Below, one piece after another: positions 1-10,940 of a stretch of DNA of 64,000 bases. The stretch spans positions 21,623,639 to 21,687,638 of the forward strand of contig NC_079426.1 in assembly GCF_026213295.1 (NCBI RefSeq), written 5' to 3'. Made by a program: the position numbers and the translations under genes. Within the stretch, counting starts at the first letter, position 1; each line of letters starts with the position of its first letter. Below the pieces are notes generated by a model. That model ran no database searches and was not told where the DNA came from. It saw only the letters and a program-made list of their open reading frames with translations. This stretch comes from Gadus chalcogrammus. Its lineage: Eukaryota > Chordata > Actinopteri > Gadiformes > Gadidae.

Positions 1-17
1 GTTCCTGAAGGAATGAA

Positions 18-380
18 TTACTCACTCGCACTCACACTAGGCAACTTTGCCTGTTCCGTGCTGCAGGAAGATTCAGCACGATTCCCCCCCCTCCCCACTC
101 TCCCCGCTGGCCCGTGGTCACACTGCTCCCAAAGGCCGTGGCCTGGGCACGATTGCTCCTTCATACATACGTCATCACGTCGTAATACGATAAATACGTC
201 ATCACCAAGCGTGGTGTCCAGCTGCGACTGAATGCTGTCGTCGGCCCAAATTTCAAGTAAACACTCGACTTCACTATCGCACCAACGTAAACCCACTCGT
301 GAACCGCTTGCCGCCATTTTTAAAATGATTGTTGTGGGGTAGAAGGGCATGGACCTATCCACAAGTTTCCAACGCCCCAT
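18..380 (-). CDS. Myb/SANT-like DNA-binding protein of the ISL2EU-type transposon (partial)
   Basis: This 120-codon frame resembles the N-terminal half of the Myb/SANT-like (trihelix) domain found in accessory proteins of fish DNA transposons. The visible core is RWCDSEVECLLEIWADDSIQ followed by SQLDTT, where the family normally continues into RNKxVYxxIAxxL. That continuation is absent, so the domain is either interrupted by an intron after about residue 55 or eroded. The in-frame ATG at 317 (MAASGS...) is a more natural start than the one at 380. The gene lies head to head with the exonuclease gene at 479, which suits a shared promoter. In this family the protein would bind element ends or partner the transposase; that role is inferred. 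Confidence 0.5.
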   Translation of the reverse strand: MGRWKLVDRSMPFYPTTIILKMAASGSRVGLRWCDSEVECLLEIWADDSIQSQLDTTLGDDVFIVLRRDDVCMKEQSCPGHGLWEQCDHGPAGRVGRGGNRAESSCSTEQAKLPSVSASE

Positions 381-478
381 GATGCTTAGCGCGAATTGTG
401 GGCTCCACTTCCGGTTAGTAACCGGCGGTTACTACGAGATCGACGTAAACAATCACCAGCTGTCATTCATCAATTACA
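318..478. promoter_or_regulatory. Putative divergent promoter region of the transposon
   Basis: About 160 bases separate the start of the minus-strand SANT-like gene from the start of the plus-strand SWIM/YqaJ gene. It is GC-richer than the rest of the element and several CpGs are visible. I see no clear TATA box. The promoter role is inferred from the head-to-head layout only. Confidence 0.25.
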
Positions 479-635
479 ATGTGGGAACACAACCTCACCG
501 AGTTAAAAAACGGCAACATAATTATTCCTTTGCCCTCTGCAGTTACTGCATGGGAAGACGAAGTTAAAAAATGGCCGAAGATAACGTACAGCAGCATTTT
601 CTCTTATTTTATTGAGTCTGTGTCTTGCGATGGTA
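479..635 (+). pseudogene. SWIM/YqaJ exonuclease gene, 5' part of exon 1 (split by insertion)
   Basis: The frame opens with MWEHNLTELKNGN at 479 and runs through WPKITYSSIFSYFIESV and SCDG to codons GAT GGT at 629-634. There the 5.6-kb palindromic element begins. The same two codons GAT GGT recur at 6282 in the same frame and continue as KAMMNLKSSEAYQYL. That join is the expected N-terminal region of fish SWIM/YqaJ transposon proteins. As it stands, reading continues about 18 codons into the insertion and stops at 686-688, so the gene is broken here. The start codon choice is provisional. Confidence 0.75.
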
Positions 636-804
636 CAACCCGGTATCACGCAATTGCGTGCTCGTGCGCACGAACGTTAATCTATTGAAGCGTGTTCCCG
701 AGCACGATAGTCCGACTTTTTGCGTGTTACACAAAACGAAATGTAAACCAATGCATTCTGAATGGGAGTGTTCTAAGACAATTAACGTGCTCCACAAAAC
801 GGTA

Positions 805-868
805 CGAGAGAGAGAGAAAGAGAGAGCGGGAGGGACAGAGAGAGAGAGAGAGAGAGCGAGAGAGAGGC
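805..868 (+). repeat. GA-rich microsatellite in left arm
   Basis: An imperfect (GA)n tract, mirrored by a CT-rich tract at about 6049-6113 in the right arm. The bases after it, GGTGTGCGCAGATAGTACAG, resemble those after the GA tract at 26241. Confidence 0.85.
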
Positions 869-1329
869 TTCAGAAAGGGTGTGCGCAGATAGTACAGTGC
901 ACCCTAGTTATGTTTATGCCAAAACCTATATATATAATTAGGCTGTGGAAATTGCAATAAGTTAAGAACACAACTTCGCACGTTGAGCACACAGCCGTGT
1001 GACTCGTTTATTTTGTAAAAAAGAAAACCGGAAAACAAAGCGTGCTGAAGGTAAACAAATCCAGCATGGTCTGTGACGTCATGAGACGCACGTAATCCTT
1101 AGGGACCGCGATCCCTGAACCACCAAGAACGTAAATGACATGCAGTAAACAACAACACAATTGAAAGAACAACACATAACGAAATACTGTAGGTGAATTA
1201 TGTTACGGTCACTACAAGGCTATAATTATATTATTTAGCGTGTAATGAGACAATCTATAGCCAAATTGTCGAAGATGCCCGAGAATCTTCGGGGATATCA
1301 GCATGGGAAATCGGCGAATCAGACCCATG

Positions 1330-1430
1330 AAGGGGGGGGGGGGGGGGGGGACACGTTAGTTGAAGGGGGGGGGGGGGGGGGGGGCACGTTTGTTGAGGGG
1401 GGGGAGACACGTTTGTAGGGGGGGGGCACG
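1330..1430 (+). repeat. Clustered G-runs
   Basis: Four runs of about 7 to 20 guanines are separated by short spacers carrying ACACGTTTGTTG-like sequence. The matching C-runs lie at about 5490-5583 in the other arm. They could form G-quadruplexes; that is inference. Confidence 0.8.
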
Positions 1431-1714
1431 CTCGACAACGAGAGTTGGTTTTTATTGAACGAGAGTTGTTTTTTATTGAACGAGACTTCAACACGGAACA
1501 GCTGCACGAAACGATGGTCACGTCACTCTCGGTGACGGTGTCGACAATAATGAACACACGAACAATGTAAATAGAACAACACACAACCACATAACATCCC
1601 GAACCCATTAACCCCACTTAATCCTAACAACAAAACAAGTTAACAAAAGCCCCATTTGTCAACTGAGAACCCCAATTCCCAGAATCCCCCGCGGCTCCGG
1701 AACACGGCGTAGCT

Positions 1715-1985
1715 TATATTAATCTTTATTATCTGAATGGGAAATGCAATATTTTAGGACAGATACACCATTAAACGCGTTTCTAATGACTTTTCTAGCG
1801 AGAAATGTACATTTTCCTTACATAATCTTCAGTCAGTGAATGTGTATGATCTTTATTAATCTTTATTATCTGAATGGGAAATGCAATATTTTAGGACCGA
1901 TTCACCGTTAAACGTGTTTCTAATAACATTTCTAGCGAGAAATATACTTTTTATTTGCATAATCTTCAGTCAGTGATTGTGTCTG
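1715..1985 (+). repeat. Two tandem copies of a 137-bp unit (left arm)
   Basis: CTTCAGTCAGTG recurs at 1827 and 1964, 137 bases apart, with the sequence between largely conserved. The right arm has three copies of the same unit. Confidence 0.8.
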
Positions 1986-2246
1986 ATCTTTAGTTTTATA
2001 GTAATTAGGATTTGATCGGCTCGCTCGCATGTTTCAACGACGTCAGATTGCTTTCGCTAAACTAGCAGCTCACGTGCTTCCTGCGTTTGTGTTATTAAAC
2101 TGTTACTTTATGTAACTTTTAATGATATCATCTTGTTAGAAACACGTATATCTGAGAGCCAACCCAGTCGCCAAAAGCATACGTTGACAGTGTACTTTTC
2201 GTGAACACTGGATTACGTCGCATTTCAACATAAAATAGCTTGTTAT

Positions 2247-2337
2247 ACACACACACACACACGCATGCACACGCACAGACACAGACACACAAGCACACAC
2301 AAGCACACGCACGCACGCACAGACACACAGACACACA

Positions 2338-2420
<83 letters not shown>

Positions 2421-2438
2421 GCACACGCGCACACACGC
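2247..2438 (+). repeat. (AC)n microsatellite, left arm
   Basis: A long AC tract with interspersed ACGC and ACAG variants. Any reading frames across it are low-complexity artefacts. Confidence 0.95.
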
Positions 2439-2646
2439 ACACGGTGCATTTCGCTGCTAAAACAACAAAAAAATATTCCCTCAAATATTATTACTTTCAA
2501 AACGTTGGCCAAAATGGCCAATAATATAATTTTTTATTTGGGATGCTTCTAGGACATTTTGGGTGGATTTTGAACGGTATGTGGGGGGCATGTTTTTTTG
2601 CAGGACCTGGCAACCCTGCGCTGTTGCCCGAGATCTGGATCCACCC

Positions 2647-2689
2647 CGGCGTGGTGCCGTCTCCTTTTGACCTTTTGACCCCAGACTTC
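2647..2689 (+). repeat. 43-bp direct repeat, copy 1
   Basis: CGGCGTGGTGCC followed by CTCCTTTTGACCTTTTGACC recurs at 3676-3718 with about two mismatches. The pair brackets roughly 1 kb that includes the nested inverted repeat. Confidence 0.8.
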
Positions 2690-2700
2690 TGGGGGAATAG

Positions 2701-3340
2701 CTGAATCAATTCATTAGTCAATCAGAAGCATGTAAATATCGTCCCGGTGGCGTAAGAGGACGAACAAGGTGTCCTTCAACATCTACGCTTCCAGGAGATT
2801 GCAACGGTGCCACACATGAGCATATTCGAACATGTTTAATGGTAGTAATTAGCTGTCGAAATTGGAGGCCTTAATCAATACTGAGCAGCTATTGATTTGC
2901 TTCCCGATAAAGATTTGTCACAAATGACATGTTATTTAGCATCTACACGTTGAGCTGAGTCCAATGACACCAAGAACGACACTCTAGCTAATGGTAACAT
3001 GTATTTTACATGGTACACCTAGGTCTAGGACATGATCTCGGTGTAGCAAGAGGCCGAGCTTGATCTCATTGGACTCAGCTTAACGTGTAGATGCTAATTA
3101 ACATGTAATTTGTCAAAAATCTCCATCGGGAAGCAAATCTATAGCTGGTCATTATTGATAAAGGCCTCCAAAATCGACAGCTAATTACTACCCCGAAACA
3201 TATTCAAATATGATCATGTGTGGCACTGTTGCAATCGTCTCGAAACGTAGATGTCAAAGGACACCTTGTTTGCTCTGTTGCACTACCGGGAAGATATTTT
3301 CATACTTCTAATGGATTGATTCATATTTTAAGGTTCTCGG
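2701..3340. repeat. Nested inverted repeat inside the loop
   Basis: About 265 bases at 2701-2965 are mirrored, with roughly 80 percent identity by eye, at 3072-3340. GCTGAGTCCAATGA sits at the inner end of the left half, and its reverse complement TCATTGGACTCAGC at 3068-3081. No coding frame fits it. It is probably an older MITE or foldback copy captured by the larger element. Confidence 0.75.
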
Positions 3341-3675
3341 AGTGAGACTTTAAGTGGCTGCAGCAGAAGTGTTGAGACGAAAGATGATATCAAGAGATTT
3401 ATAGAATATTCCCATTCACATTATGATTCTTCGTCGTAACATCCGACCAAACATCCTTTACATTCACAGAGCGAAGATTATGAAAGTCCAGGCTCAGCAA
3501 GTGCTCCATCTCGTTGCACCTGCACCCAGCGGCTCGCTTGCAAGATTTTGGCCTGAAGTTCTTCCCAGACCTACACCCTAGCCATCCAACATGCATATCT
3601 GAGAATCAGGCCTCTCTTTAATAATGACAAAAAGTTATGAGAGAAACACACATTAACTTTTTGTTATCTCATAAG

Positions 3676-3718
3676 CGGCGTGGTGCCGGCTCCTTTTGAC
3701 CTTTTGACCCCCGACTTC
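3676..3718 (+). repeat. 43-bp direct repeat, copy 2
   Basis: Second copy of the motif at 2647-2689. It differs at GCCGG versus GCCGT and near the CCCC run. Confidence 0.8.
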
Positions 3719-4362
3719 AAAAACGTGGCCACAGGCCAGCTGTGTCTACACACCTTTAGCCACAAATGTACACCTCCATCCCACAAAAAATGGGGACTAG
3801 AAACTAACCTCTGTCTTACTGTACTGTTGGAGGTCACGCCCCTTTGCCGACCTTTTCGAGATAGCTAGGGATGCTAAAATGTTTACACACATTTCCCGGG
3901 GCCCCGTGTACGACATATCCGAGATTTGGAGTTCTAGCCCTGAGAGAAAAAAAGTTTTCCCAAATGGAGTGTCATTTGGACAAAGCCCCTCAGAAGTGTA
4001 GCCTGCAAGACCTAATGGTTCAGAATGTGGTGGAAAAACAGTTTTTGAGATAGGAAGGTCCTACCGCCCTGAAATTTTAATACCTTATTCTAGGGCCTAA
4101 CTGGGACCTCCGCACCGAAACTTGGCCCGGTCGGACCCCGAGGGCAGGAAGGGGGGCAACAGCGCCAGATCTCGGGCAACAGCGCAGGGTTGCCAGGTCC
4201 TGCAAAAAAACATGCCCCCCACATACCGTTCAAAATCCACCCAAAATGTCCTAGAAGCATCCCAAATAAAAAATGATATTATTGGCCATTTTGGCCAACG
4301 TTTTGAAAGTAATAATATTTGAGGGAATATTTTTTTGTTGTTGTTTTAGCAGCGAAATGCAC

Positions 4363-4545
<183 letters not shown>

Positions 4546-4799
4546 AACACGCTATTTTATGTTGAAATGCGACGTAATCCAGTGTTCACGAAAAGTACAC
4601 TGTCAACGTATGCTTTTGGCGACTGGGTTGGCTCTCAGATATACGTGTTTCTAACAAGATGATATCATTAAAAGTTACATAAAGTAACAGTTTAATAACA
4701 CAAACGCAGGAAGCACGTGAGCTGCTAGTTTAGCGAAAGCAACCTGACGTCGTTGAAACATGCGAGCGAGCCGATCAAATCCTAATTACTATAAAACTA

Positions 4800-5212
4800 A
4801 AGATCAGACACAATCACTGACTGAAGATTATGCAAGTAAAAAGTATATTTCTCGCTAGAAATGTTATTAGAAACACGTTTAACGGTGAATCGGTCCTAAA
4901 ATATTGCATTTCCCATTCAGATAATAAAGATTAATAAAGATCATACACATTCACTGACTGAAGATTATGTAAGGAAAATGTACATTTCTCGCTAGAAAAG
5001 TCATTAGAAACGCGTTTAATGGTGTATCTGTCCTAAAATATTGCATTTCCCATTCAGATAATAAAGATTAATAAAGATCATACACATTCACTGACTGAAG
5101 ATTATATAAGGAAAATGTACATTTCTCGCTAGAAATGTCATTAGAAACGCGTTTAATGGTGTATCTGTCCTAAAATATTGCATTTCCCATTCAGATAATA
5201 AAGATTAATATG
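4800..5212 (+). repeat. Three tandem copies of the 137-bp unit (right arm)
   Basis: CACTGACTGAAGATTAT recurs at 4815, 4952 and 5089. Each unit contains an ATAATAAAGATTAATA stretch and a TTTCTCGCTAGAAA motif. Confidence 0.85.
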
Positions 5213-6281
5213 AGCCGCGGGGGATTCTGGGAATTGGGGTTCTCAGTTGACAAATGGGGCTTTTGTTAACTTGTTTTGTTTTTAGGATTAAGTGGGGTTA
5301 ATGGGTTCGGGATGTTATGTGGTTGTGTGTTGTTCTATTAACATTGTTCGTGTGTTCATTATTGTCGACACCGTCACCGAGAGTGACGTGACCATCGTTT
5401 CGTGCAGCTGTTCCGTGTTGAAGTCTCGTTCAATAAAAAACAACTCTCGTTGTCGAGCGTTCAATAAAAACCAACTCTCGTTGTCGAGCGTGCCCCCCCC
5501 CTACAAACGTGTCTCCCCCCCCTCAACAAACGTGCCCCCCCCCCCCCCCCCCCTTCAACTAACGTGTAACCCCCCCCCCCCCCTTCATGGGTCTGATTCG
5601 CCGATTTCCCATGCTGATATCCCCGAAGATTCTCGGGCATCTTCGACAATTTGGCTATAGATTGTCTCATTACACGCTAAATAATATAATTATAGCCTTG
5701 TAGTGACCGTAACATAATTCACCTACAGTATTTCGTTATGTGTTGTTCTTTCAATTGTGTTGTTGTTTACTGCATGTCATTTACGTTCTTGGTGGTTCAG
5801 GGATCGCGGTCCCTAAGGATTACGTGCGTCTCATGACGTCACAGACCATGCTGGATTTGTTTACCTTCAGCACGCTTTGTTTTCCGGTTTTCTTTTTTAC
5901 AAAATAAACGAGTCACACGGCTGTGTGCTCAACGTGCGAAGTTGTGTTCTTAACTTATTGCAATTTCCACAGCCTAATTATATATATAGGTTTTGGCATA
6001 AACATAACTAGGGTGCACTGTACTATCTGCGCACACCCTTTCTGAAGCCTCTCTCTCGCTCTCGCTCTCTCTCTCTCTCTGTCCCTCCCGCTCTCTCTTT
6101 CTCTCTCTCTCGTACCGTTTTGTGGAGCACGTTAATTGTCTTGGAACACTCCCATTCAGAATGCATTGGTTTACATTTCGTTTTGTGTAACACGCAAAAA
6201 GTCGGACTATCGTGCTCGGGAACACGCTTCAATAGATTAACGTTCGTGCGCAGGAGCACGCAATTGCGTGATACCGGGTTG

Positions 6282-6545
6282 GATGGTAAGGCAATGATGA
6301 ACCTAAAAAGCTCCGAAGCTTACCAGTATTTACACAGCGAGAAAGTCGGGCGAGTGTGGTTAAAGGAGGTCACAGAAGACCTAGTCTACTTGAAAGCTGA
6401 TATAGAGCCAAGCCAGAGTCTTAATAACACCCATCTTAAGGCCTGGGTATTGGTATCAACGACAGGAGTGATACAGACAGCAGGCTGTTCGTGTATAGCA
6501 GGAGCAGGACGCTCCTGTAGTCATGCAGCAGCAATATTGTGGAAG
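6282..6545 (+). CDS. SWIM zinc-finger exon of the transposon exonuclease gene (3' part of exon 1)
   Basis: The frame resumes at GAT GGT AAG directly after the palindromic element and runs to AAG at 6543-6545, followed by a GT donor. It encodes KAMMNLKSSEAYQYL, then a SWIM zinc finger with the CxC...CxH pattern (CSCIAGAGRSCSHAAAILWK). SWIM domains bind DNA or protein. In this transposon family the domain precedes a YqaJ nuclease in the same protein. Reading past 6545 without splicing stops at 6599. The exon join to 7067 is inferred from splice sites and frame. Confidence 0.75.
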
Positions 6546-7066
6546 GTATTGCAACACCACATATTATGTGCCATGACAAGAACTAAGATCTTTTGGTGAA
6601 ATACATGATTTTGAGACACTAGCTCAAAGACTACTTAAGGTTGTATCAGGGATTCTAGGCCGAAACATAAATTATCACATTCATCTGATCTATCCTCACG
6701 ATCCATTATCTAACCGCCCCATAAGCAGGCCATCAAAAAAACGCGTCTCTGCAGCCTATGCTCCGAGATCGTACACAAAAACATGGTACTAAAACAACCA
6801 CTCAAAACCGAAATAAATAGTATTCCAACCAATCACTGACCAGGGGTGGGTGTTGTGTTTTTTTTGCGCTGCGTTCATGATAGTTTTGCTGGATGCATGA
6901 AACACGGAAGGGAGGGGCGAGCTGGCTCTGTTTGTTTGGGATCTTGCTTCAAATACCAACAGAATGTCACCGGACGTCACCCAAGAATCGCCGATACAAC
7001 CTTTAAGCATAAAAGTCGGTTTCAGCATGTGATAATAAGAAAATGTGAAACCATTCCTTCTTGTAG
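6546..7066 (+). other. Predicted phase-0 intron of the SWIM/YqaJ gene
   Basis: Donor GTATTG at 6546 and acceptor CTTCTTGTAG ending at 7066, with a pyrimidine-rich stretch before it. Joining gives ILWK|VENAVRQGVTGTAC, as expected for the family. Nothing else is recognised in this 521-bp stretch. Confidence 0.65.
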
Positions 7067-7954
7067 GTTGAGAATGCAGTCAGGCAAGGTGTGACAGGGA
7101 CAGCATGTACTGATGTGCAAAGGAAGTGGAATACTGGTGCAAAGAGGAATGTTGGTCTGGTAAAGGCAAAGCATATTAATTTTAGGCGCCACAGACGCCA
7201 GGACACATATCCCCATCCATCAAGGCCAGAACAAAACAATTCCACACCCTCTCCCCGACTCTTCAGTAACCATGAGGATTTCAAAACACACATCAACTCC
7301 TCAATCATGGCTCCACTCTATCAGCTTCAAAATCATGGTATTATCCAGCTTGCTTACAGAGCAGATGTAGAACCTAGCACAGGGCCAAACCAAGATTCAG
7401 AATTACAAATTGAGAACCATACTGATCATAGCACACATCTGACATGTAGGAAGTGTTCAGTGTTTTACCAATCATACATTGCTTTGTCCCCCAATCAAAT
7501 ATCCACATTGGAAATGGACACAAAGACCCAGAGTAGGTCACAGGTTTGGCATGACGCTAGGAGACTGCGTCTCACTGCAAGCACAGTGAAACGAGTCCCC
7601 AAACGACACACCACAGACCCCCAAAAGTTTCTCAATGAGCACGTGTACCCCACCTTCACCGGGAACACAGCCACAAAATATGGCTCTGACAATGAAGTCA
7701 GGGTCATCACACTCCTTGAGAGCAGAGGGCATGATGTGCACAACAAAGGACTTGTGGTGCATCCTGACCACCCCTGGTTGGCAGCCAGTCCAGATGGGAT
7801 CCTTGATGGGACAAAACTTCTTGAGATCAAGTGCCCCTTCAAGAGTCTGATGTCTCTCGAAGAATTTCTCACCCGGCCAAACGGTGACATCAAAATCTTG
7901 GATGATGGAAAGTACCTCGTTTTGCCAAATGGAAGAGCTGGATACTACCTTCAG
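7067..7954 (+). CDS. YqaJ-type exonuclease exon of the transposon
   Basis: The exon opens GTT GAG AAT GCA GTC (VENAVRQG) and ends CAG before GTAAGC. From about the middle it encodes a YqaJ/lambda-exonuclease-like fold: SRSQVWHDARRLRLTAS, then YGSDNEVRVITLLE, the catalytic stretch AASPDGILDGTKLLEIKCPF with D and ExK residues, and a GYYLQ end. YqaJ nucleases digest DNA ends. In ISL2EU-type elements the nuclease is encoded next to, not within, the transposase. The frame has no stop across 296 codons, so this exon was under constraint until recently. Before the nuclease domain lies a cysteine pair region (CRKCSVFYQSY). Confidence 0.85.
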
Positions 7955-8080
7955 GTAAGCAGGGTTGTTTTTAATGGCAAGAAATACTAGCTGCATTAGC
8001 CGATTACAAGAGATAAACAATATAATGTGAACTAATATTCATTATTTGGTGCCAATTTAATGTATTTTCTATTATTTTAG

Positions 8081-8308
8081 ACACAGGTGGCTATGATGTG
8101 TCTTGGTCTACAGAGATGCACATTGGTTATCTGGACACAAAAGGAACATTTAGAATTGGAAATTCCATTTGACAAAGATTACACTGACAAACAAGTAGAG
8201 CAACTGGAACATTTTTATTTTCTACATATGCTTCCCAGGTTGGCTGATGATTTTGGAGAAAATAAACTACATCTCTGCCCCAAGTACCTCGAACAGTTTT
8301 GTAATTAA
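8081..8308 (+). CDS. Last exon of the SWIM/YqaJ gene
   Basis: After a 126-bp intron (7955-8080, GTAAGC...TTTTAG) the frame continues as TQVAMMCLGLQRCTLVIWT, the usual C-terminal strand-helix of YqaJ domains. It then reads EIPFDKDYTDKQVEQLEHFY and stops with TAA at 8306-8308. It completes the nuclease fold begun in the previous exon, and no frameshift is seen. Confidence 0.8.
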   Translation, partial: TQVAMMCLGLQRCTLVIWTQKEHLELEIPFDKDYTDKQVEQLEHFYFLHMLPRLADDFGENKLHLCPKYLEQFCN

Positions 8309-8875
8309 ACGACATATCAGCTGGCAATAAGTCTCACCCTGTGAGATGCAAAAATAACAAAACAATGGTTCAAATACATTTGAAGTATAAATAAAACTTA
8401 ATATATATATATATATATATATATATGTATAAATAAATTGTTATTGTGTTACTATTTACATTTGTAGTATAAATAAAACTTCATATAATATATGTACAAA
8501 TACATTTTTTGTGTTCTATTGTAAAAAGAAAAAAAGAATATGACATTAACCCCATTTCAACAATGTGATGAATGTGATTCAGAAGTGACCTTTTTCATCT
8601 TTGTATATATGTAATTATCTCTAGAATTATCCTGTCTATTTTTTCTAAATTTATAAAGTATCTACACTGTTCTCTGTATCCATCTTAATACTATGTATGA
8701 ATCTGTGTGTGTATCTCTCTGCATCTATCTCTGTACAATATATATATATGCATCTATGTATGTATGTTTCTCTCTATAAATAAATGTGTATGCATAAAAA
8801 AATAAATAAAAAAAATAGGAATAAATAAATGTAATTCATAAATATACAAGATGTTGTTTAATAATATGTAAGATA
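8309..8875. other. AT-rich spacer between convergent transposon genes
   Basis: Contains an (AT)n run at about 8400-8426 and several AATAAA-like words that could serve as polyadenylation signals for both convergent genes. No coding frame is seen. Confidence 0.6.
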
Positions 8876-9891
8876 TTAATTGCTGGAGATAAGCTCTCCT
8901 CTCAGATTTATGAGAGCTGCACAAATCTGAAGTATTTTATCCATTTTAGGAACTAAGCTTATTGGCACGGTTTGTGACAGGATCTTGAACACTTTGAGAC
9001 GCCTTATAGCCCGTTCCACATGAATGCGTACATTTGCTATCCGTCTCATCTGAGTCACTTGCTCATTGGTTAGCTGGCTGCGTTTGCGTGTAAACGCAGG
9101 TATGACTAGCCTTACCCTCCTCTCCTCAACAAGATCTCTAATTGTGAACCCACGGTCCCCCATCACCACATCACCAGGACGTAAAAAATCAAGAAACCCT
9201 GAGTTCTGTGTAATATACCTGTCACTACACTTCCCACCAAAAGCCTCTAAAATAAACATCAGCATCCCTGATGGAGCAATGGCAACAAGGTACTTAACAG
9301 TGTTACTTGCATAGTAATGGCTGTAAGACTCTGAGCGCGAGTCTACATTTTTGGCTTTTTGCAGAACACTCTCTGTGCAGTCAATGATGCAAGTTAAATC
9401 AGAGAAATGTGGCAGAAAAACCTTTGGCATAGTTGCTTTTATAGTGTCACGGGGCAGCCATGGAATGAGGTCCCTGGTGTGCTCAGCAAGGATATCAACC
9501 CAATGCGTAATTGTTTTACTGACCTGACCGGCTGATCTTTTAAAGCGCCTCGCTAAATCAGCTACAGCAAAGTTATGTCTGAGCTTCATGAGTGTTAACA
9601 AAACTTCATCTTGAGCTGGCATTGTTGATGACTGGCGCACAAAACCTTGTAGACAGGAGACAAGAGTGTTGAACACAAGTAGAGGAATCCCTGTGTACAG
9701 CAGACAGTCTTTATCACCTTTCAGTGTAACCTCTGCAATGCACAGTGAGATCTCAGGGGCAGGTGTGATGATCATGTCACATATAAGGATGGATCCTTTA
9801 GAGTAGGTATGGTCCTCCTCAGCTGGATCCATCCACTGTGTTTGGGCATCCTTGAAGGTTTGAGGCTGCTCGAACACCATCACAGCTTGGT
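8876..9891 (-). CDS. ISL2EU/Harbinger-type DDE transposase (main exon)
   Basis: An intact frame of about 335 codons has the DDE_Tnp_4 arrangement. A helix-turn-helix lies near residues 97-128 (LRHNFAVADLARRFKRSAGQ). The catalytic acids are in IIDCTES (D168), MGDRGFT (D243) and HVERAIRR (E290). The sequence between them (YSHYYASNTVKYLVAIAPSG, GFLDFLRPGDVV) is typical of the IS5/PIF-Harbinger/ISL2EU group. The association with a YqaJ gene points to ISL2EU. The exon probably begins after the acceptor CTGCAG at 9892, reading DQAVMVFEQPQ. Upstream exons, where such proteins often carry a THAP domain, are not clear. All three acids are present, so catalysis may be intact, but with its partner gene interrupted this copy is probably not autonomous. 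Confidence 0.85.
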
Positions 9892-10940
9892 CTGCAGGTA
9901 ATAATATGGAGACATAGATGGAGATAATTGGATGAGGGCCTGATGTTCTTGTGTTGACTTGAAGATCACATGGGCACTACTACCAGTAACCTTATGTTCA
10001 GCAAAAAGCATATGTTTGTTTGTATACACATGTGGGGGATGGACAACCACTGGAATAATGCCCTCCACGCGGAACGCCTCTGAAAGGTCTCCACCTCTAC
10101 GACCACGTTCACCTCAGCTCCTCCTCCTCCTCTGAAGTTGGAAGCACCACTTACTAACTTAAGTTTACTCACTGATAAGTTTTGCATACAGCCTTGCAAT
10201 TCTGGCTGCCCTCCACAAAATCCAAACATAGACCATCATTTAGGTGGCATTCAGGCAACCTGAATGCCAATAAGTCGTTTTCTTCCTGAGATGACAGACA
10301 ACATATTTATTTGCAGTCAATTCACTTCAAAGCTCTTGGCATTCAAAGGGTGAGGAGGGAAAACATACATTATTTATCCATCGCTTAATGTCAAGATAAT
10401 ATAAGTCAGGCAGTACGTCTAATGGCAAAATAAACCATAGAAAAACGCTTCCTAGGTAACTCAATATCGGTCTTTAAAATGTATAACGTTGACACTGGGC
10501 ATTTAAAACAGGTACTAAAGTTCAAATTCACAATATTGGAGAGAGTTGTCTTAGCAACTCCCTCCTCCCCAGACTAGAAGCTCTCTTGGGTTGTCAGGTT
10601 TAGGCCACTGAACGAAAACGAGTGCAAGATTATATTTTGAGACATTTACTATATTTTGACAAAGGACGACTAGTCACCACTGTAAGTTAATCAGCTAATG
10701 TATACGTTTACAATAGTTAGTTTGAGTACGTAGGGAGTTCCAATTAAGATTGGTCGAAAATAAGTGTACTGAAAGGACCCGGATGGTGTACTGAAAACGG
10801 TCAAACCGCGAAGTGTGGATCGATGTACACTTTCGTACTCACAGCAGCCATTTTAGCTACGTAGAGGAAGAGGGCGGAGCAAGGCTGAGCCAAAGTCGGC
10901 GCATTTTTCGAGTCCTTTTGTAGTTTTTATAGCTTTTTAT
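9892..10940 (-). other. Upstream region of the transposase gene, exons uncertain
   Basis: A minus-strand stretch at about 10146-10280 could be an exon: acceptor CTGTCATCTCAG, reading EENDLLAFRLPECHLNDG, donor GTGAGT. A second open stretch (9880-10068) reads VEGIIPVVVHPPHVYTNK but I cannot join the exons in frame. GGCATTCAGG-TTG-CCTGAATGCC at about 10247-10269 is a perfect hairpin. I see no THAP motif. The right end of the ISL2EU element must lie here but its terminal repeat cannot be fixed, because the left end is outside the window. Confidence 0.4.

Larger units (their letters stand above)
636..2638 (+). repeat. Left arm of the palindromic element (2,003 bp)
   Basis: The arm is the reverse complement of 4165-6281. 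In order it holds subterminal palindromes (CACGCAATTGCGTG at 648-661 and CGTGCGCACG nearby), a GA-rich tract near 805-868, long G-runs at 1330-1430, two copies of a 137-bp unit and a CA microsatellite. Homology stops after AGATCTGG at 2638. Confidence 0.9.
2639..4164. other. Loop of the palindromic element; no gene seen
   Basis: This 1.5-kb spacer contains a nested inverted repeat (2701-3340), a 43-bp direct repeat pair and a small hairpin near 3628-3665 (stem around ATAACAAAAAGTTA). A short minus-strand frame at 3399-3596 has cysteines (CRSGK, CKRAAGCRC), but I do not recognise it and do not call it a gene. Confidence 0.6.

Noticed and set aside
1255..1617. Proline-rich frame inside the palindromic element
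   Set aside because: It comes from C-runs on the minus strand. The mirrored copy at 5292-5660 differs wherever the runs differ in length, so there is no coding constraint.
2128..2552. Long open frames in both strands over the AC tract
   Set aside because: They are reads of a dinucleotide repeat (HTHT, CVCV) and carry no protein signal. The same holds for frames at 4251-4662, 33408-33824, 56220-57065 and 62213-62765.
3399..3596. Cysteine-containing minus frame in the loop of the palindrome
   Set aside because: CRSGK...CKRAAGCRC looks like a zinc motif but the frame is short, lies in an unshared spacer and matches no family I can name.
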